Assembly: GCF_024756235.1 (NCBI RefSeq)
Contig: NZ_JANUGY010000009.1
Location: 280,080-344,079 of the forward strand
Length of the DNA stretch: 64,000 bases
Source of the DNA: Massilia kyonggiensis
Lineage (GTDB): Bacteria > Pseudomonadota > Gammaproteobacteria > Burkholderiales > Burkholderiaceae_D
Direction of reading: 5' to 3'
In this document: positions 9,290 to 21,330 of the stretch, piece by piece
How positions within the stretch are numbered: the stretch's first letter is position 1
How the letters are laid out: each line of letters opens with the position of its first letter
The notes under the pieces: generated by a model
What the model was told of the DNA's origin: nothing
The model's input: only the letters and a program-made list of their open reading frames with translations
Database searches by the model: none
Translations under genes and position numbers: made by a program

Positions 9290-10563
9290 ACAGGGTGCCG
9301 ACCGGCCTGGACACCACCATGATCGAACTGGGCCTCCCCAAGCGACTACCGGACGATACGCCCGCCGTGCAGGACCGCCTGCGCACGGTGCCGGGCGCCG
9401 CCGAGGCCGCGAACGATGCGCATGTCCAGCCGGACCTGCAGCCGGATCTGCACATCGGCATCGGCACGACCATGATCGAGCCGGCCTTCACGGGCGGGCA
9501 CCTGGACGGCATCGGCGTCTATACGCAGGCATTGCTGCGCCACCTGCCGCACGCCGGCTGCGCGATGCAGCCGTATTCCTGGCCGCGCCTGCGCAGCGCC
9601 GGGCCCGTGACCAAGGGCGAGTCCTTGCCCCACACCTTCGAGCGTGCCTCGTTCGTCGACCTCCTGACGCCGAACGCGCACCGCGTGCACATGCCCGTCG
9701 ACGTGTTCCACGTGACGGACTACCGCGTCATCCGCATGGATTGCCCCGTGGTGGCCAGCCTGCACGATGCGCTGCCCGTGAAACATCCCGAGTGGTGCAA
9801 TCCGCGTATGCGTGGCCTGAAGAACTGGCTGCAGCGCAAGGCCGCGCAAAAGGCCGACCACGTGATCGCGCTGTCGCACTTCGCCATCGACGAACTGGTC
9901 GAATGCTTCGGCATCGACGAGCGTCGCATCACCGTCGTGCCGTGCGGCGTGGACGACGAATGGCTAGCTCCGCCGCCGGCGCACGCCGTGGCGACGACCC
10001 TGCAGGCCAACGGATTGCGTCCGGGGTATTTCCTGTTCGTGGGTACGCTGCAGCCGCGCAAGAATGTCGAGCGCCTGCTGGACGCGTACCTGTCGCTGCC
10101 GCCCGCCGTGCGCGCGGAGCGCCAGCTCGTCATCGTCGGCAGCGCCGGCGCGCGCTCGGAAGAGCTGCTGCGCCGCATCGCCGCTGCCGTGCAGGACGGC
10201 GCCGACGTCGTCTGGCTGAACCGCCTCACCGACAACACCGAGCTGCGCCACGTGTACGCGGGTGCGGGCGTGTTCGTGTTCGCCTCGCTGTACGAAGGCT
10301 TCGGCATCCCCGTGGTCGAGGCGTTCGCGTCCGGCGTACCGGTCGTCGCGTCGAACACGACGTCGCTGCCGGAAGTGACGGCCGGCGCGGCGCTGGAGGT
10401 CGATCCGCTCGACACCGGCGCCATCGCCGACGCCATGCTCACGCTGGCGCGCGAATCCGCCGTGCGGGCGCGCTGCATCACGGCCGGGCGCGCGCGCGCC
10501 GCCCAGCTGACCTGGAACGCGACGGCGCGCCTGACCGCCGCCGTCTACCGCTCCTTACTCTGA
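9286..10563 (+). CDS. Glycosyltransferase, GT4 family (GT-B fold)
   Basis: 425 residues if begun at GTG 9286, which overlaps the rmd stop as GTGA; ATG 9319 is the alternative. The conserved domain begins only at HIGIGTTMIEPAF, about 60 residues in, so the N-terminus is an extension of low complexity. The C-terminal half has the GT4 donor-binding signature FASLYEGFGIPVVEAFASGVP in shorter recognisable parts (EGFGIPVVEA, with the EX7E glutamates). It probably transfers a sugar, plausibly D-rhamnose or mannose supplied by the gmd-rmd pair, onto a lipid-linked or surface polysaccharide. Donor and acceptor are not determinable here. Confidence 0.85.
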   Translation: MNRVPTGLDTTMIELGLPKRLPDDTPAVQDRLRTVPGAAEAANDAHVQPDLQPDLHIGIGTTMIEPAFTGGHLDGIGVYTQALLRHLPHAGCAMQPYSWPRLRSAGPVTKGESLPHTFERASFVDLLTPNAHRVHMPVDVFHVTDYRVIRMDCPVVASLHDALPVKHPEWCNPRMRGLKNWLQRKAAQKADHVIALSHFAIDELVECFGIDERRITVVPCGVDDEWLAPPPAHAVATTLQANGLRPGYFLFVGTLQPRKNVERLLDAYLSLPPAVRAERQLVIVGSAGARSEELLRRIAAAVQDGADVVWLNRLTDNTELRHVYAGAGVFVFASLYEGFGIPVVEAFASGVPVVASNTTSLPEVTAGAALEVDPLDTGAIADAMLTLARESAVRARCITAGRARAAQLTWNATARLTAAVYRSLL

Positions 10564-10576
10564 TCAGACTGTCTCC

Positions 10577-11740
10577 ATGACCCAGCCCATGCGTGTCCTG
10601 CACTTCTACAAGACCTATTTCCCCGATTCGGTCGGCGGGGTCGAACAGGTCATCCGTCAGATGTGCGTGGGAACAGGGCGTTTGGGCATCACGAACCAGG
10701 TGCTGTCGCTGTCGCGCGACCGGCGCCTGGAACCGTTCGACTACGAAGGTCATACGGTGCACCGGGCGCCGCTGAATTTCGAGCTGGCGTCGAATGCGGT
10801 GTCGGTGCAGGCGATCGGCCAGCTGGCGCGCATGGCGGCCGAAGCCGACGTCGTGCACTACCACTTCCCGTGGCCGTTCATGGACCTGGCGCACTTCCTC
10901 GCGCGCATCGACAAGCCGACCGTCGTCACGTACCACTCCGACATCGTGCGCCAGAAAGCGCTGCTGAAGCTGTACCAGCCGCTCAAGCACCGGTTCCTGG
11001 AAAGCGTCGACACGATCGTCGCGACGTCGCCCAATTACCTGGCGTCGTCCGCCGTGCTCGACCGCTACCGCGACAAGACGCGCGTGATCACGTTCGGCCT
11101 GGACAAATCCAGCTATCCGGAACCGGACCAGGCGCGCCTGGACCATTGGCGCGCGCGTGTCGGCCCGAAATTCTTCCTGTTCGTGGGCGTGCTGCGCTAC
11201 TACAAGGGCCTGCACATCCTGCTCGACGCCGTGGCCGGCACGGATTACCCGGTCGTGATCGTCGGCGCGGGACCGATCGAGGCGGAACTCAAGGCGCACG
11301 CGGAACGCCTGGGCCTGAAACGGGTGCAGTTCGTCGGCGCCGTGGACGACCTCGACAAGGCCGCGCTGCTCAAGCTGTGCTACGCCGTCGCCTTCCCGTC
11401 GCACCTGCGTTCGGAAGCCTTCGGCATCTCGCTGCTGGAAGGCGCGATGTACGGCAAGCCGATGATCTCCAGCGAGATCGGCACGGGCACCACCTACATC
11501 AACGTGCACGGCGAGACCGGCCTCGTCGTGCCGCCATCCGACCACGAGGCGCTGCGCGCCGCGATGACGCGGCTGTGGAACGATCCGCAGATGGCGCTGG
11601 AGATGGGCCAGCGCGCGGAGGCGCGCTACTGGCAGCTGTTCACGTCGGCGCAGATGGCCGACAACTATGCGCGCCTGTACCAGGAACTGGTGGCGCGCCG
11701 GGCGGAAGTGCGGCTCGCGGCCGCGCCGCGGTTGGGGTAA
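10577..11740 (+). CDS. Glycosyltransferase, GT4 family
   Basis: 387 residues, cytoplasmic or membrane-peripheral GT-B enzyme. It starts with the N-terminal glycine-rich loop of GT4 enzymes (YKTYFPDSVGGVEQVI, about 10-25). The donor-binding motif SEAFGISLLEGAMYGKP is at about 277-293 and includes the two EX7E glutamates. It sits 13 bp after the previous glycosyltransferase and closes the gmd-rmd cassette, so it probably extends the same rhamnose- or mannose-containing glycan. No wzx/wzy or ABC exporter is adjacent, so the rest of the pathway must be encoded elsewhere. Confidence 0.88.
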   Translation: MTQPMRVLHFYKTYFPDSVGGVEQVIRQMCVGTGRLGITNQVLSLSRDRRLEPFDYEGHTVHRAPLNFELASNAVSVQAIGQLARMAAEADVVHYHFPWPFMDLAHFLARIDKPTVVTYHSDIVRQKALLKLYQPLKHRFLESVDTIVATSPNYLASSAVLDRYRDKTRVITFGLDKSSYPEPDQARLDHWRARVGPKFFLFVGVLRYYKGLHILLDAVAGTDYPVVIVGAGPIEAELKAHAERLGLKRVQFVGAVDDLDKAALLKLCYAVAFPSHLRSEAFGISLLEGAMYGKPMISSEIGTGTTYINVHGETGLVVPPSDHEALRAAMTRLWNDPQMALEMGQRAEARYWQLFTSAQMADNYARLYQELVARRAEVRLAAAPRLG

Positions 11741-11743
11741 CGA

Positions 11744-12762
11744 TTACGCGGCGGCGCGTTCCGGTGCCGCTTCCACATCCTGCTCCGCCCACCGCTCGCG
11801 GATCGCCCGAATCGCCGGCATCTGCGCGAGGAACAGGTCGATCAGCTCCGGATCGAAGTGCTTGCCCTTCTGCTTGACGAGGAAGTCGAGCGCCTCGGCT
11901 TCCGTCCACGCCTTCTTGTACGGCCGGATCGACGTCAGCGCGTCGAACACGTCGGCGATGGCGCAGATGCGGCCTTCGAGCGGGATGTCCTTGCCGGCCA
12001 GGCCGTTCGGATAACCGCTGCCGTCCCATTTCTCGTGGTGCGAGAGGGCGATGTTGCGCGCCAGCGCCAGCACGCCGTGGTCGTGCTGGCCGATGATCTC
12101 GGCGCCGATGTGCGCATGGCTCTGCATGATCTTCCATTCGTCCGGATCGAGCGGTCCGGGTTTCAGCAGCACGCGGTCGGGGATGCCGATCTTGCCCACG
12201 TCGTGCATGGGCGCGGCGTGCAGCAGGTCGTCCGCCTCCGCTTCCGTCATGCCGGCGGCCAGGCCGAGGATGCGCGCGAAATGGCTCATGCGGATGACGT
12301 GGAGGCCCGTCTCGTTGTCCTTGTATTCGGCGGCCAGGCCGAGGCGCTGGACGATCTCCAGGCGCGACGCGCGCAGTTCTTCCATGCGCACGAGCGACAG
12401 GTGGGTGCGCACGCGGGCGCGCACGATCGGCGGGCTGACGGGCTTGGTGATGTAGTCGACGGCGCCGGCCTCGAAGCCTTCCACCTCGTCGCTCGTGTCG
12501 TTGAGCGCGGTGACGAAGATGACGGGAACGGCGGCCAGCGCCGGATCGGCCTTGAGCGCGGCGCACACTTCATAGCCGCTCATGCCGGGCATCATCACGT
12601 CGAGCAGGATCAGGTCGGGTACTTCCTCGCGCGCCAGTTCGAGCGCACGCGGGCCGTCCTTGGCGAAGCGCAGGCGGTAGTGGTCTTGCAGGATCTGGCG
12701 CAGCAGCTGCAGGTTGCTGGCCTCGTCGTCGACCGCGAGGATCAGCGGCTGGGTGACGGTGG

Positions 12763-12766
<4 letters not shown>
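11744..12766 (-). CDS. Response regulator with HD-GYP domain (RpfG-like)
   Basis: 340 residues. Residues 1-120 form a receiver domain (AVDDEASN, LLDVMMPGMSGYEVC with the phospho-acceptor Asp, and a conserved Lys near PVS). Residues 150-320 form an HD-GYP phosphodiesterase domain: HAAPMHDVGKIGIPD carries the HD pair, and HHEKWDGSGYPNGLAG carries HHExxDGxGYP. Such proteins hydrolyse c-di-GMP to pGpG or GMP. Its start overlaps the stop of the upstream hybrid kinase by four bases (ATGA), so the two are translationally coupled and very likely form one phosphorelay. Confidence 0.94.
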
Positions 12767-16122
<3,356 letters not shown>

Positions 16123-16364
16123 GGACGCGTGATTTTTAGAGAGAATGACGAAATTGAGCGCGGCCTCGTCAGTATGGCATTTTCAGGACGCAAAGTCTTG
16201 CTTTAAGGAATCAAATACCAAAGTGAACACGTAAATTGTCGCAAAGTCGCCACCATGCGCCTGCTGCGTTGCGGGGGTGCCACGCGTTGCCGCGTGCGCG
16301 ATGTTGCTGTTATGCTAGTTAAAACGGGTTGTCCGCCGGGGACGCCCGCACAAGGTGCGAACGT

Positions 16365-17105
16365 ATGAAAACGACAGTTCTTGCCGCACTGCTGGCGGTG
16401 GCCTGCATGTGGGCGCGGGCGGAGCCGGCGCCGCGGCTGTACCTGACCACGGAGACCTCGGCACCGTACAGCATGCGCGAAGGCGACCGCGTGACGGGAA
16501 TCGGTACCGACATGGTGCGCGAAATCATGGCCCGCTCCGGCATCGCCTATTCGATCGACCTGCTGCCCTGGAAGCGCGCCTACACGGCTGCGCTGGAACG
16601 CAGCGACGCCTGCGTCTATTCGACCACCCGCACGCCCGAACGTGAACCGCACTTCAAATGGATCGGACCGATCGGCGAGGCCGAGTGGGTCCTGATGGGC
16701 CGCGCCGACCGCCGCTTCGACGTGCGCACCCTGGACGATGCGCGCGCCTACCGCGTGGGCACCTACAACGGCGACGCGCGCGACCAGTTCCTGCGCGCGC
16801 GCGGCTTCAACGTCGACCCCGCGCCGAACGACCTGATCAACCCACGCAAGCTCATGATGGACCGCATCGACCTGTGGGCCGCCAGCATCCGCCGCGGCAG
16901 CCTCACGCTCGACCGGCTGGGCTATACGGGCAAGGTGGTGCCCGTCCTCGTGTTCAACCGCATCCGTGTCTACCTGGCCTGCAACCGCGCCGTGCCGGAC
17001 GCGCTCGTCGCGCGCATGAACGGTTCGCTGGAAGCCATGGAACGCGACGGGACGTCGCGGGCGATCGTGCACAGGTACGACGACTGGGGAGTGCGGCCGC
17101 GCTGA
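16365..17105 (+). CDS. Periplasmic solute-binding protein, SBP family 3
   Basis: 246 residues from ATG 16365, chosen because it starts a clear signal peptide (MKTTVLAALLAVACMWARA, cleavage after ARA); an upstream in-frame start would put a polar extension before it. The mature part follows the bacterial extracellular solute-binding family 3 pattern (YLTTETSAPYSM, GTDMVREIMARSGI, LPWKRAYTAAL, CVYSTTRTPERE). No permease or ATPase is adjacent, as is common for the many orphan family 3 proteins in Oxalobacteraceae. Ligand unknown; related proteins bind polar amino acids, or act as sensors. Confidence 0.82.
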   Translation: MKTTVLAALLAVACMWARAEPAPRLYLTTETSAPYSMREGDRVTGIGTDMVREIMARSGIAYSIDLLPWKRAYTAALERSDACVYSTTRTPEREPHFKWIGPIGEAEWVLMGRADRRFDVRTLDDARAYRVGTYNGDARDQFLRARGFNVDPAPNDLINPRKLMMDRIDLWAASIRRGSLTLDRLGYTGKVVPVLVFNRIRVYLACNRAVPDALVARMNGSLEAMERDGTSRAIVHRYDDWGVRPR

Positions 17106-17199
17106 CGGGCGTCGATGGACCACCTGGTGGACTTGATCGGTTGACAACCGCAGCTCGGCGTTGCACGCTGTTGCTTCTTTGTACATGGGTGTACTGAAG

Positions 17200-17571
17200 A
17201 TGCAGATTCTGAGCGGCGTAGTCAGTGAGCTAAGCCTTTCGACGGTCGTCAGTGGGGACAAACATCACACCGGCTCGAAAAACGTTGCTTTGTTCGAGCT
17301 CGATGGCCGGCCGGTCGAGCTCATATTTGGCGACAGCATCTTTATTCGCGAGGGTGACGAAGTCATCGTGGCTGGCGGTGTGATCGGTGGAATATTCCGG
17401 GCGCTTGGCTACAACAACACGACACGCGGCGTCAAAAACAAGCATTCCACCGCGCCCTACTGGATTGGCGGCGTGGCCTTGTGCGCGACCATCGTTTTCC
17501 TGCCGTTCGGTGTCTGGTGCTTTTTCAAGGCGCGCCGCTATGACAAGGCATTCAGGGCGATCGGCTTATAG
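17200..17571 (+). CDS. Small membrane protein of unknown function
   Basis: 123 residues from ATG 17200. Upstream in-frame starts at ATG 17185 and TTG 17161 are possible, and none has a clear ribosome-binding site; 17200 is chosen because the conserved-looking part begins MQILSGVVSELS. Residues 1-85 look like a beta-rich domain (VALFELDGRPVELIFGD, GDEVIVAGGVIGG), followed by one transmembrane helix (about 92-112) and a short basic tail. Not assigned to a named family. It is the last chromosomal gene before the island boundary. Confidence 0.6.
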   Translation: MQILSGVVSELSLSTVVSGDKHHTGSKNVALFELDGRPVELIFGDSIFIREGDEVIVAGGVIGGIFRALGYNNTTRGVKNKHSTAPYWIGGVALCATIVFLPFGVWCFFKARRYDKAFRAIGL

Positions 17572-17580
17572 TGCACACAA

Positions 17581-17615
17581 CAAAAAAGCCGCGTTCTTCA
17601 TGAGAATCGCGGGCT
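17581..17615 (-). terminator. Minus-strand terminator, probably the original tRNA-Leu terminator
   Basis: Arms 17588-17597 and 17603-17614 form an imperfect hairpin followed, in the minus direction, by six T (A at 17582-17587). Its position just beyond the left tRNA-end repeat mirrors the terminator beyond the intact tRNA at 24969. It is therefore likely the ancestral tRNA terminator displaced by island integration, and it now lies after the immunity genes. Confidence 0.6.
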
Positions 17616-17649
17616 TCGACACGGTATGGTGCGTGGGGATACGATGTGT

Positions 17650-17671
17650 TGGTGCCTCCGGCCGGAATCGA
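17650..17671. repeat. Left attachment site, partial tRNA-Leu 3' end
   Basis: 22 bp identical to the 3' end of tRNA-Leu at 25040-25061, in the same orientation, starting exactly at the CCA end. The flanks differ on both sides. This is the displaced original 3' end of the tRNA gene. Confidence 0.85.
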
Positions 17672-17871
17672 TGAGTTCGCTGGAAGGCGCGTGGCTGCTG
17701 GGTTTTCTTGGCGGTCTCAGCTGTGGCATGGATACATGCGTGGATACAAAGCCGGTTAGGGTAGGGGTGCGGTTTTCTAACGCGGAATCCCGCTGATCAC
17801 TTTGATCCTTGTCGCGGATCTTGGTTCACCGTCGTTTCCAGGCAAGGGAAGGCTGAGGTTGTGCCAGCCGA
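17672..17871. other. Island left end, non-coding
   Basis: No supported gene. It holds two TGGATACA motifs 12 bp apart (17729-17736 and 17741-17748), also found near the right end (24920-24927), which suggests integrase arm-type sites. Confidence 0.4.
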
Positions 17872-18477
17872 TCAGACTTCGATCACGTGGAGTGGCGCGA
17901 GCTGCGCGATGAAGGCAAGGTACTCGACTGCCTTGACCTTTTGCAGGTGAGCGAGCGTTAGAGTTCCACCGAGCGCGGGCGCTGGAACGAAGCCGTACAT
18001 GTCGTCGTGTGCAAGGCGTCCCAGCTTTTGCAACGCGGGCGCGAACAAGCCTTCGACGTCGTTCGAGTCGAGCGACAATCCACCGAAGAACAAGCGCATT
18101 TCGAAATCGCGGTCGATGTCGTCGTCGGGAGGCGATGTGAAACAGATCGAGGCTGGCGTGAATACGGTCAGTGTCTCCCCGGACTCTTCTCCCCAAAGGT
18201 AAAGCTTACCGAAAGCGCTGCGTGCGATGACGTGGTAGGCGTCCTGCTCCATGAACGGGGTATCGCCGATCCATGCCTCCAGTGCCGGCTCGTACTCCTG
18301 GGGATTCACGGTCCAGAACAATCCATCCGCATAGCCGCACCAGCCATATTCTTGCCAGTACGCCAGCAACTGGTCAGGAAGTTTGCTGCGGTAACGATCA
18401 ATCGTCGATGGCGGCACATGGCGCTTATCGATCGCCGGTCCAAACTTTGCCAAGAACAAGGCGAAATCTTCGTCCAT
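17872..18477 (-). CDS. GAD-like/DUF1851 immunity protein (Tdi1-like), second copy
   Basis: 201 residues, no signal peptide. The N-terminal half is the GAD-like domain (FGPAIDKRHVPPSTIDRYR, LPDQLLAYWQEYGW, GLFWTVNPQEYEPALEAW, YHVIARSAFGKLYLWGE); the C-terminal half is DUF1851 (HDDMYGFVPAPALGGTLTLAHLQKV). This architecture is that of Tdi1, the immunity protein for the type VI secreted DNase Tde1. It is a clear paralogue of the gene immediately upstream (18503-19108), same length, 25 bp apart. An AAGGGG ribosome-binding site lies 8 bp before the start. It may protect against the same toxin or against a related one. Confidence 0.85.
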   Translation of the reverse strand: MDEDFALFLAKFGPAIDKRHVPPSTIDRYRSKLPDQLLAYWQEYGWCGYADGLFWTVNPQEYEPALEAWIGDTPFMEQDAYHVIARSAFGKLYLWGEESGETLTVFTPASICFTSPPDDDIDRDFEMRLFFGGLSLDSNDVEGLFAPALQKLGRLAHDDMYGFVPAPALGGTLTLAHLQKVKAVEYLAFIAQLAPLHVIEV

Positions 18478-18502
18478 GTCGAGCGCCCCTTAATTGCACC
18501 GT

Positions 18503-19108
18503 TCAGGTTTCGGTCACGTGAAGCGGCGCAAGCTGCGCGAGGATAACGAGATGCTCGACTGCCTTGACCTTTTGCAGGTTGGCTAGCGTGAGCGCGCCGC
18601 CGAGTGCCAATGCGGGAACGAAGCCGTACATTTCGTCGTGTGCCAAGCGACCCAACTGCTTAAGCGCCGGCGTGAATAGTCCTTCGACGTCGTTTTTGTC
18701 GCGCCACAGCGAACCAAAAAACACGCGCATTTCGAAATCCCGATCGACGTCGTTGTCAGCCGCCGATGCGAAACAGCATGACGCAGGTGCAAAGATACGC
18801 AACGTGCCCCCGGTCTTCTCCCCCCACAGGTAAAGCAGGCCGAATGCGCTGCGCGCGATGACATGGTAGGCATCCTGCTCCATGAACGGGGTGTCGCCTA
18901 TCCATGCCTCCAGTGCGGGCTCGTATTCCTGGGGGTTTACCGTCCAGAAAAGTCCGTCGCCATACCCGGACCAGCCATATTCTTCCCAGTACGCGAGCAA
19001 CTGGTCCGGCAACTTGCCGCGGTAGCGTGCGATCGTCGAGGGCGGCACGTAGCGCCTATCGATCGCCGGTCCAAATTCTTCAAGAAAGCAGGCGAAATCC
19101 TCATCCAT
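18503..19108 (-). CDS. GAD-like/DUF1851 immunity protein (Tdi1-like), first copy
   Basis: 201 residues from ATG 19108; an ATG nine bases earlier abuts the AAGGG ribosome-binding site with no spacing, so the later start, which also matches the paralogue, is preferred. GAD-like N-terminal half and DUF1851 C-terminal half, as in the downstream copy; the two differ mainly around residues 80-150. It lies 12 bp after the effector stop codon, the expected place for the cognate antitoxin-type immunity protein, acting in the cytoplasm by binding the DNase domain. Confidence 0.87.
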   Translation of the reverse strand: MDEDFACFLEEFGPAIDRRYVPPSTIARYRGKLPDQLLAYWEEYGWSGYGDGLFWTVNPQEYEPALEAWIGDTPFMEQDAYHVIARSAFGLLYLWGEKTGGTLRIFAPASCCFASAADNDVDRDFEMRVFFGSLWRDKNDVEGLFTPALKQLGRLAHDEMYGFVPALALGGALTLANLQKVKAVEHLVILAQLAPLHVTET

Positions 19109-19120
19109 GTTGCTCATCCC

Positions 19121-20542
19121 TTATTTGCAGCGTTCAAGTTTCGCGTTCATCTTCGTCGTTGCGCGCAGCGATTCCGGCACGCGTTCGGCCGCCTTGTCCA
19201 ATTCGGCCAGCCGGGTCGTTTTCGCATCGGGCTCCCCGGTCAGCGCCTTCCATTGCGCCCCGATGCGCGAATTGATGGAGCGGTCTCCGAATCCGGCGAT
19301 CAAATCTCTCCCGCCAGCCACCATATCCGGATTATGCAGCGCGGCGAGCGTTTTCATCTGGTCCCCCGCCATCTCTGCCGCCTTGGTCCTCGCATCCCGG
19401 GCCGACCATCCCTGTTTGCGCAGCTGCAGGGCGAACTTCGTTATAAGATCACTTTCCTGCGCAACTCGTGCCGCGCGTGCGATGCTTGGATCACGCACCG
19501 TTACTCGGGACTCGAACGCGTCACGGCCGCCGAGGTAGTCCGCCACCGTCATATTGTTGAGCCCCTTTTCCTGCCCGGCCAGCTGGCGATCGAATTCGGG
19601 AAAGCGCGCCTGCGGCAAGCCGTTGGTCTTGAAACATGGCACCTTCGCCGTCGGCATTAGGAGCGGGCGAGGGCCTTCGCTCTCGCGTCGTCCGTCACGC
19701 GGCCGAGATGGCGGCTCCTGCGCGGGCCCGTGAGGACCGCCAGCGCCTCCATGAGTCGCCTGCAGCGCCGGTTGCCGGCGCAGTCGCTCTTCGTTCTGCT
19801 CGACCCAAGCAGCGACGCGCGGACCGAGCCGAGGGCTGCGCTCGATTTCGTTCAGCAGGACCGCCCGGTCAGCCTTCCCTCGCGAAAGATACGCCGTCAT
19901 GACGGACAGGATCGCCATCATCACGATCAAGTGGCCGTTGGCGAGGTCGAACGCTGCCGCGGCCGTGTCGCCGCGCACACCCAGGCCCAGGCGCAAGCGG
20001 TCGTCCTGCCGCTCGGGGCCCCATGCCTCCGCGATCCCCTTCTGGTAATGCCGCAGCGCGGCCGGTATCGCCTCTGCGATGCCTTCCACCAGCGACTTCA
20101 GGCCCAGCACGCTCAAAATGAGACCACCGACGTAGCTGCCCGCGGCGGCGCCGGCGGCAGCGCCCGGTACCGCACCGATGCCGCCGAAGAAGGCGCCGCC
20201 GACACCGCCGATGAATCCACCGATAACGGTCGAACCACCGTAGATCAGTGCCAAGTCCTGGCACGCCGACACGAGGATCGACGCGATCATCGACAAGTCG
20301 ATACCAGCGAGGCGCTCGACGATCATGCGCTGCGCCAGTGGCCCGGAGTCGTGCAGCGCCTTGCGCACACGATTCACGCGGCCGAGCTGGTCGTAGCCCC
20401 ACGCGCCGCCCAGGTGAGCCGAGGTGCCGGCGGGCCGCCCCATACTGTCGTACTGTTCGCCGTGACCAGGATAGCCACCACTCCACGTCAACTGGTCTTC
20501 TTTTCGCTTCAGATCGTTCCAGACACGTGACACTTCCTGCAT
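19121..20542 (-). CDS. Tde1-like effector with glycine zipper and C-terminal Ntox15 DNase domain
   Basis: 473 residues from ATG 20542, preceded by AAGGGGA at 6-bp spacing. Residues about 95-150 are a glycine zipper (GGFIGGVGGAFFGGIGAV and AGAAAGSYVGG), a membrane-inserting element also found in Tde1. The C-terminal 160 residues match Ntox15: CFKTNGLPQ, the FDRQLAGQEKGLNNMTVADYL region, and the catalytic HxxD motif in LAALHNPDMVAGG (His about 403), followed by FGDRSINSRIGAQW. Ntox15 domains degrade DNA. No PAAR, VgrG or Rhs domain is attached, and no secretion genes are in the window, so delivery would use machinery elsewhere. Followed by two immunity genes in an apparent operon. Confidence 0.85.
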   Translation of the reverse strand: MQEVSRVWNDLKRKEDQLTWSGGYPGHGEQYDSMGRPAGTSAHLGGAWGYDQLGRVNRVRKALHDSGPLAQRMIVERLAGIDLSMIASILVSACQDLALIYGGSTVIGGFIGGVGGAFFGGIGAVPGAAAGAAAGSYVGGLILSVLGLKSLVEGIAEAIPAALRHYQKGIAEAWGPERQDDRLRLGLGVRGDTAAAAFDLANGHLIVMMAILSVMTAYLSRGKADRAVLLNEIERSPRLGPRVAAWVEQNEERLRRQPALQATHGGAGGPHGPAQEPPSRPRDGRRESEGPRPLLMPTAKVPCFKTNGLPQARFPEFDRQLAGQEKGLNNMTVADYLGGRDAFESRVTVRDPSIARAARVAQESDLITKFALQLRKQGWSARDARTKAAEMAGDQMKTLAALHNPDMVAGGRDLIAGFGDRSINSRIGAQWKALTGEPDAKTTRLAELDKAAERVPESLRATTKMNAKLERCK

Positions 20543-20898
20543 CGCCAGTCCCCTTGCGCACACCGTCTGATACCGCTCACTGCACGTCGCTCGTAGTCGC
20601 AGCTGTCGTCGACAGAATCTCCCGACGCGGCAATGACATCAGGCCTTGGCGCAGACGCACATTCAGACGGCAGCGCTGACTCGGTCGAGTTACCGCCCGG
20701 CATGTTAGCCGAATGTCCCGACTACCCGCGCTCGATAGACGCGATGCCGGTCGGGATGATGGTGAATCACCGGATCACATCGGAGCTGTCGGGCGTGTCT
20801 GCGAGCTCGCCGTCGTTCGCAACGATGGGAGGGCCATCATCGCGGCGGCCCCAAACACAAATTTCGTCATGACGAAATCCGGCGCTGGCGTGGCCGGA
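20543..20898. other. Gap between effector and DUF2726 gene, with a palindrome
   Basis: About 350 bp without a convincing gene. It contains the 18-bp palindrome at 20861-20878. On the minus strand an ATG inside that palindrome opens a signal-peptide-like frame of about 33 codons that stops early; adjacent frames continue briefly and may be the remains of a small exported protein, which I cannot identify. Confidence 0.4.
20861..20878. repeat. 18-bp palindrome, copy 1
   Basis: Perfect palindrome ATTTCGTCATGACGAAAT. Including flanks, 23 bp (20857-20879) are identical to the copy at 23314-23336 upstream of abiEi. Perhaps an operator for a shared regulator. Confidence 0.7.
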
Positions 20899-21330
20899 CT
20901 ATTGCTGTGTGAGTGACGTAGCGCCGGCAGGCACAGCACCCTGACCGGTAGGTTCGGTTGCAGCCTTGCCGGCTTCGGTCACCGTGGAGCCGAGAATCAT
21001 GTTCCGGATGGCGTCGACCTTTGGCTTGTTACGGGCCTGGAAGCGGACGGTCCGTATGCCTGCCTGTTCGAGTCGCGCGTCCCGCAGTTCATCCTTTGCG
21101 CGTGAGTGTGTTTTGTCGTCCAGTTCGACGACCGCAACGACCTCGCAGCGTCGGGTGCAGACGACGTAATCGACGCGCTGCTGGGCGATCCGCAATCGGT
21201 CGCCATGGGCTGTTCGCTTGTCGCCACTCGCTGTGTCGAGCAGGGCCGACATCGCGACCTGCGGAAAGATATAGTGATCGGGAAGTGCCACGACGAGTCG
21301 GCCGAAGAACTCCTCCTCGTTATCGGTCAT
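20899..21330 (-). CDS. DUF2726 domain protein (PD-(D/E)XK-nuclease-like fold)
   Basis: 143 residues. The DUF2726 pattern is clear: EEEFFGRLVVALPDHYIFPQVAMSALLD at the N-terminus in shorter blocks (EEEFFGRL, IFPQVAMSALLD), then RVDYVVCTRRCEVVAVVELDDKTH and RTVRFQARNKP. The D-(E)-x-D/K arrangement resembles PD-(D/E)XK-type nucleases, but activity has not been shown for the family as far as I know. Its ATG overlaps the stop of the membrane peptide upstream (ATGA), and many DUF2726 proteins carry such a membrane anchor in the same chain. So this is either a coupled pair or a protein split by a frameshift. Same strand as the methyltransferase-HNH gene. Confidence 0.8.
   Translation of the reverse strand: MTDNEEEFFGRLVVALPDHYIFPQVAMSALLDTASGDKRTAHGDRLRIAQQRVDYVVCTRRCEVVAVVELDDKTHSRAKDELRDARLEQAGIRTVRFQARNKPKVDAIRNMILGSTVTEAGKAATEPTGQGAVPAGATSLTQQ

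Noticed and set aside
20633..20872. 79-codon plus-strand frame in the island gap
   Set aside because: No homology, no ribosome-binding site, and it runs against the direction of all flanking genes.
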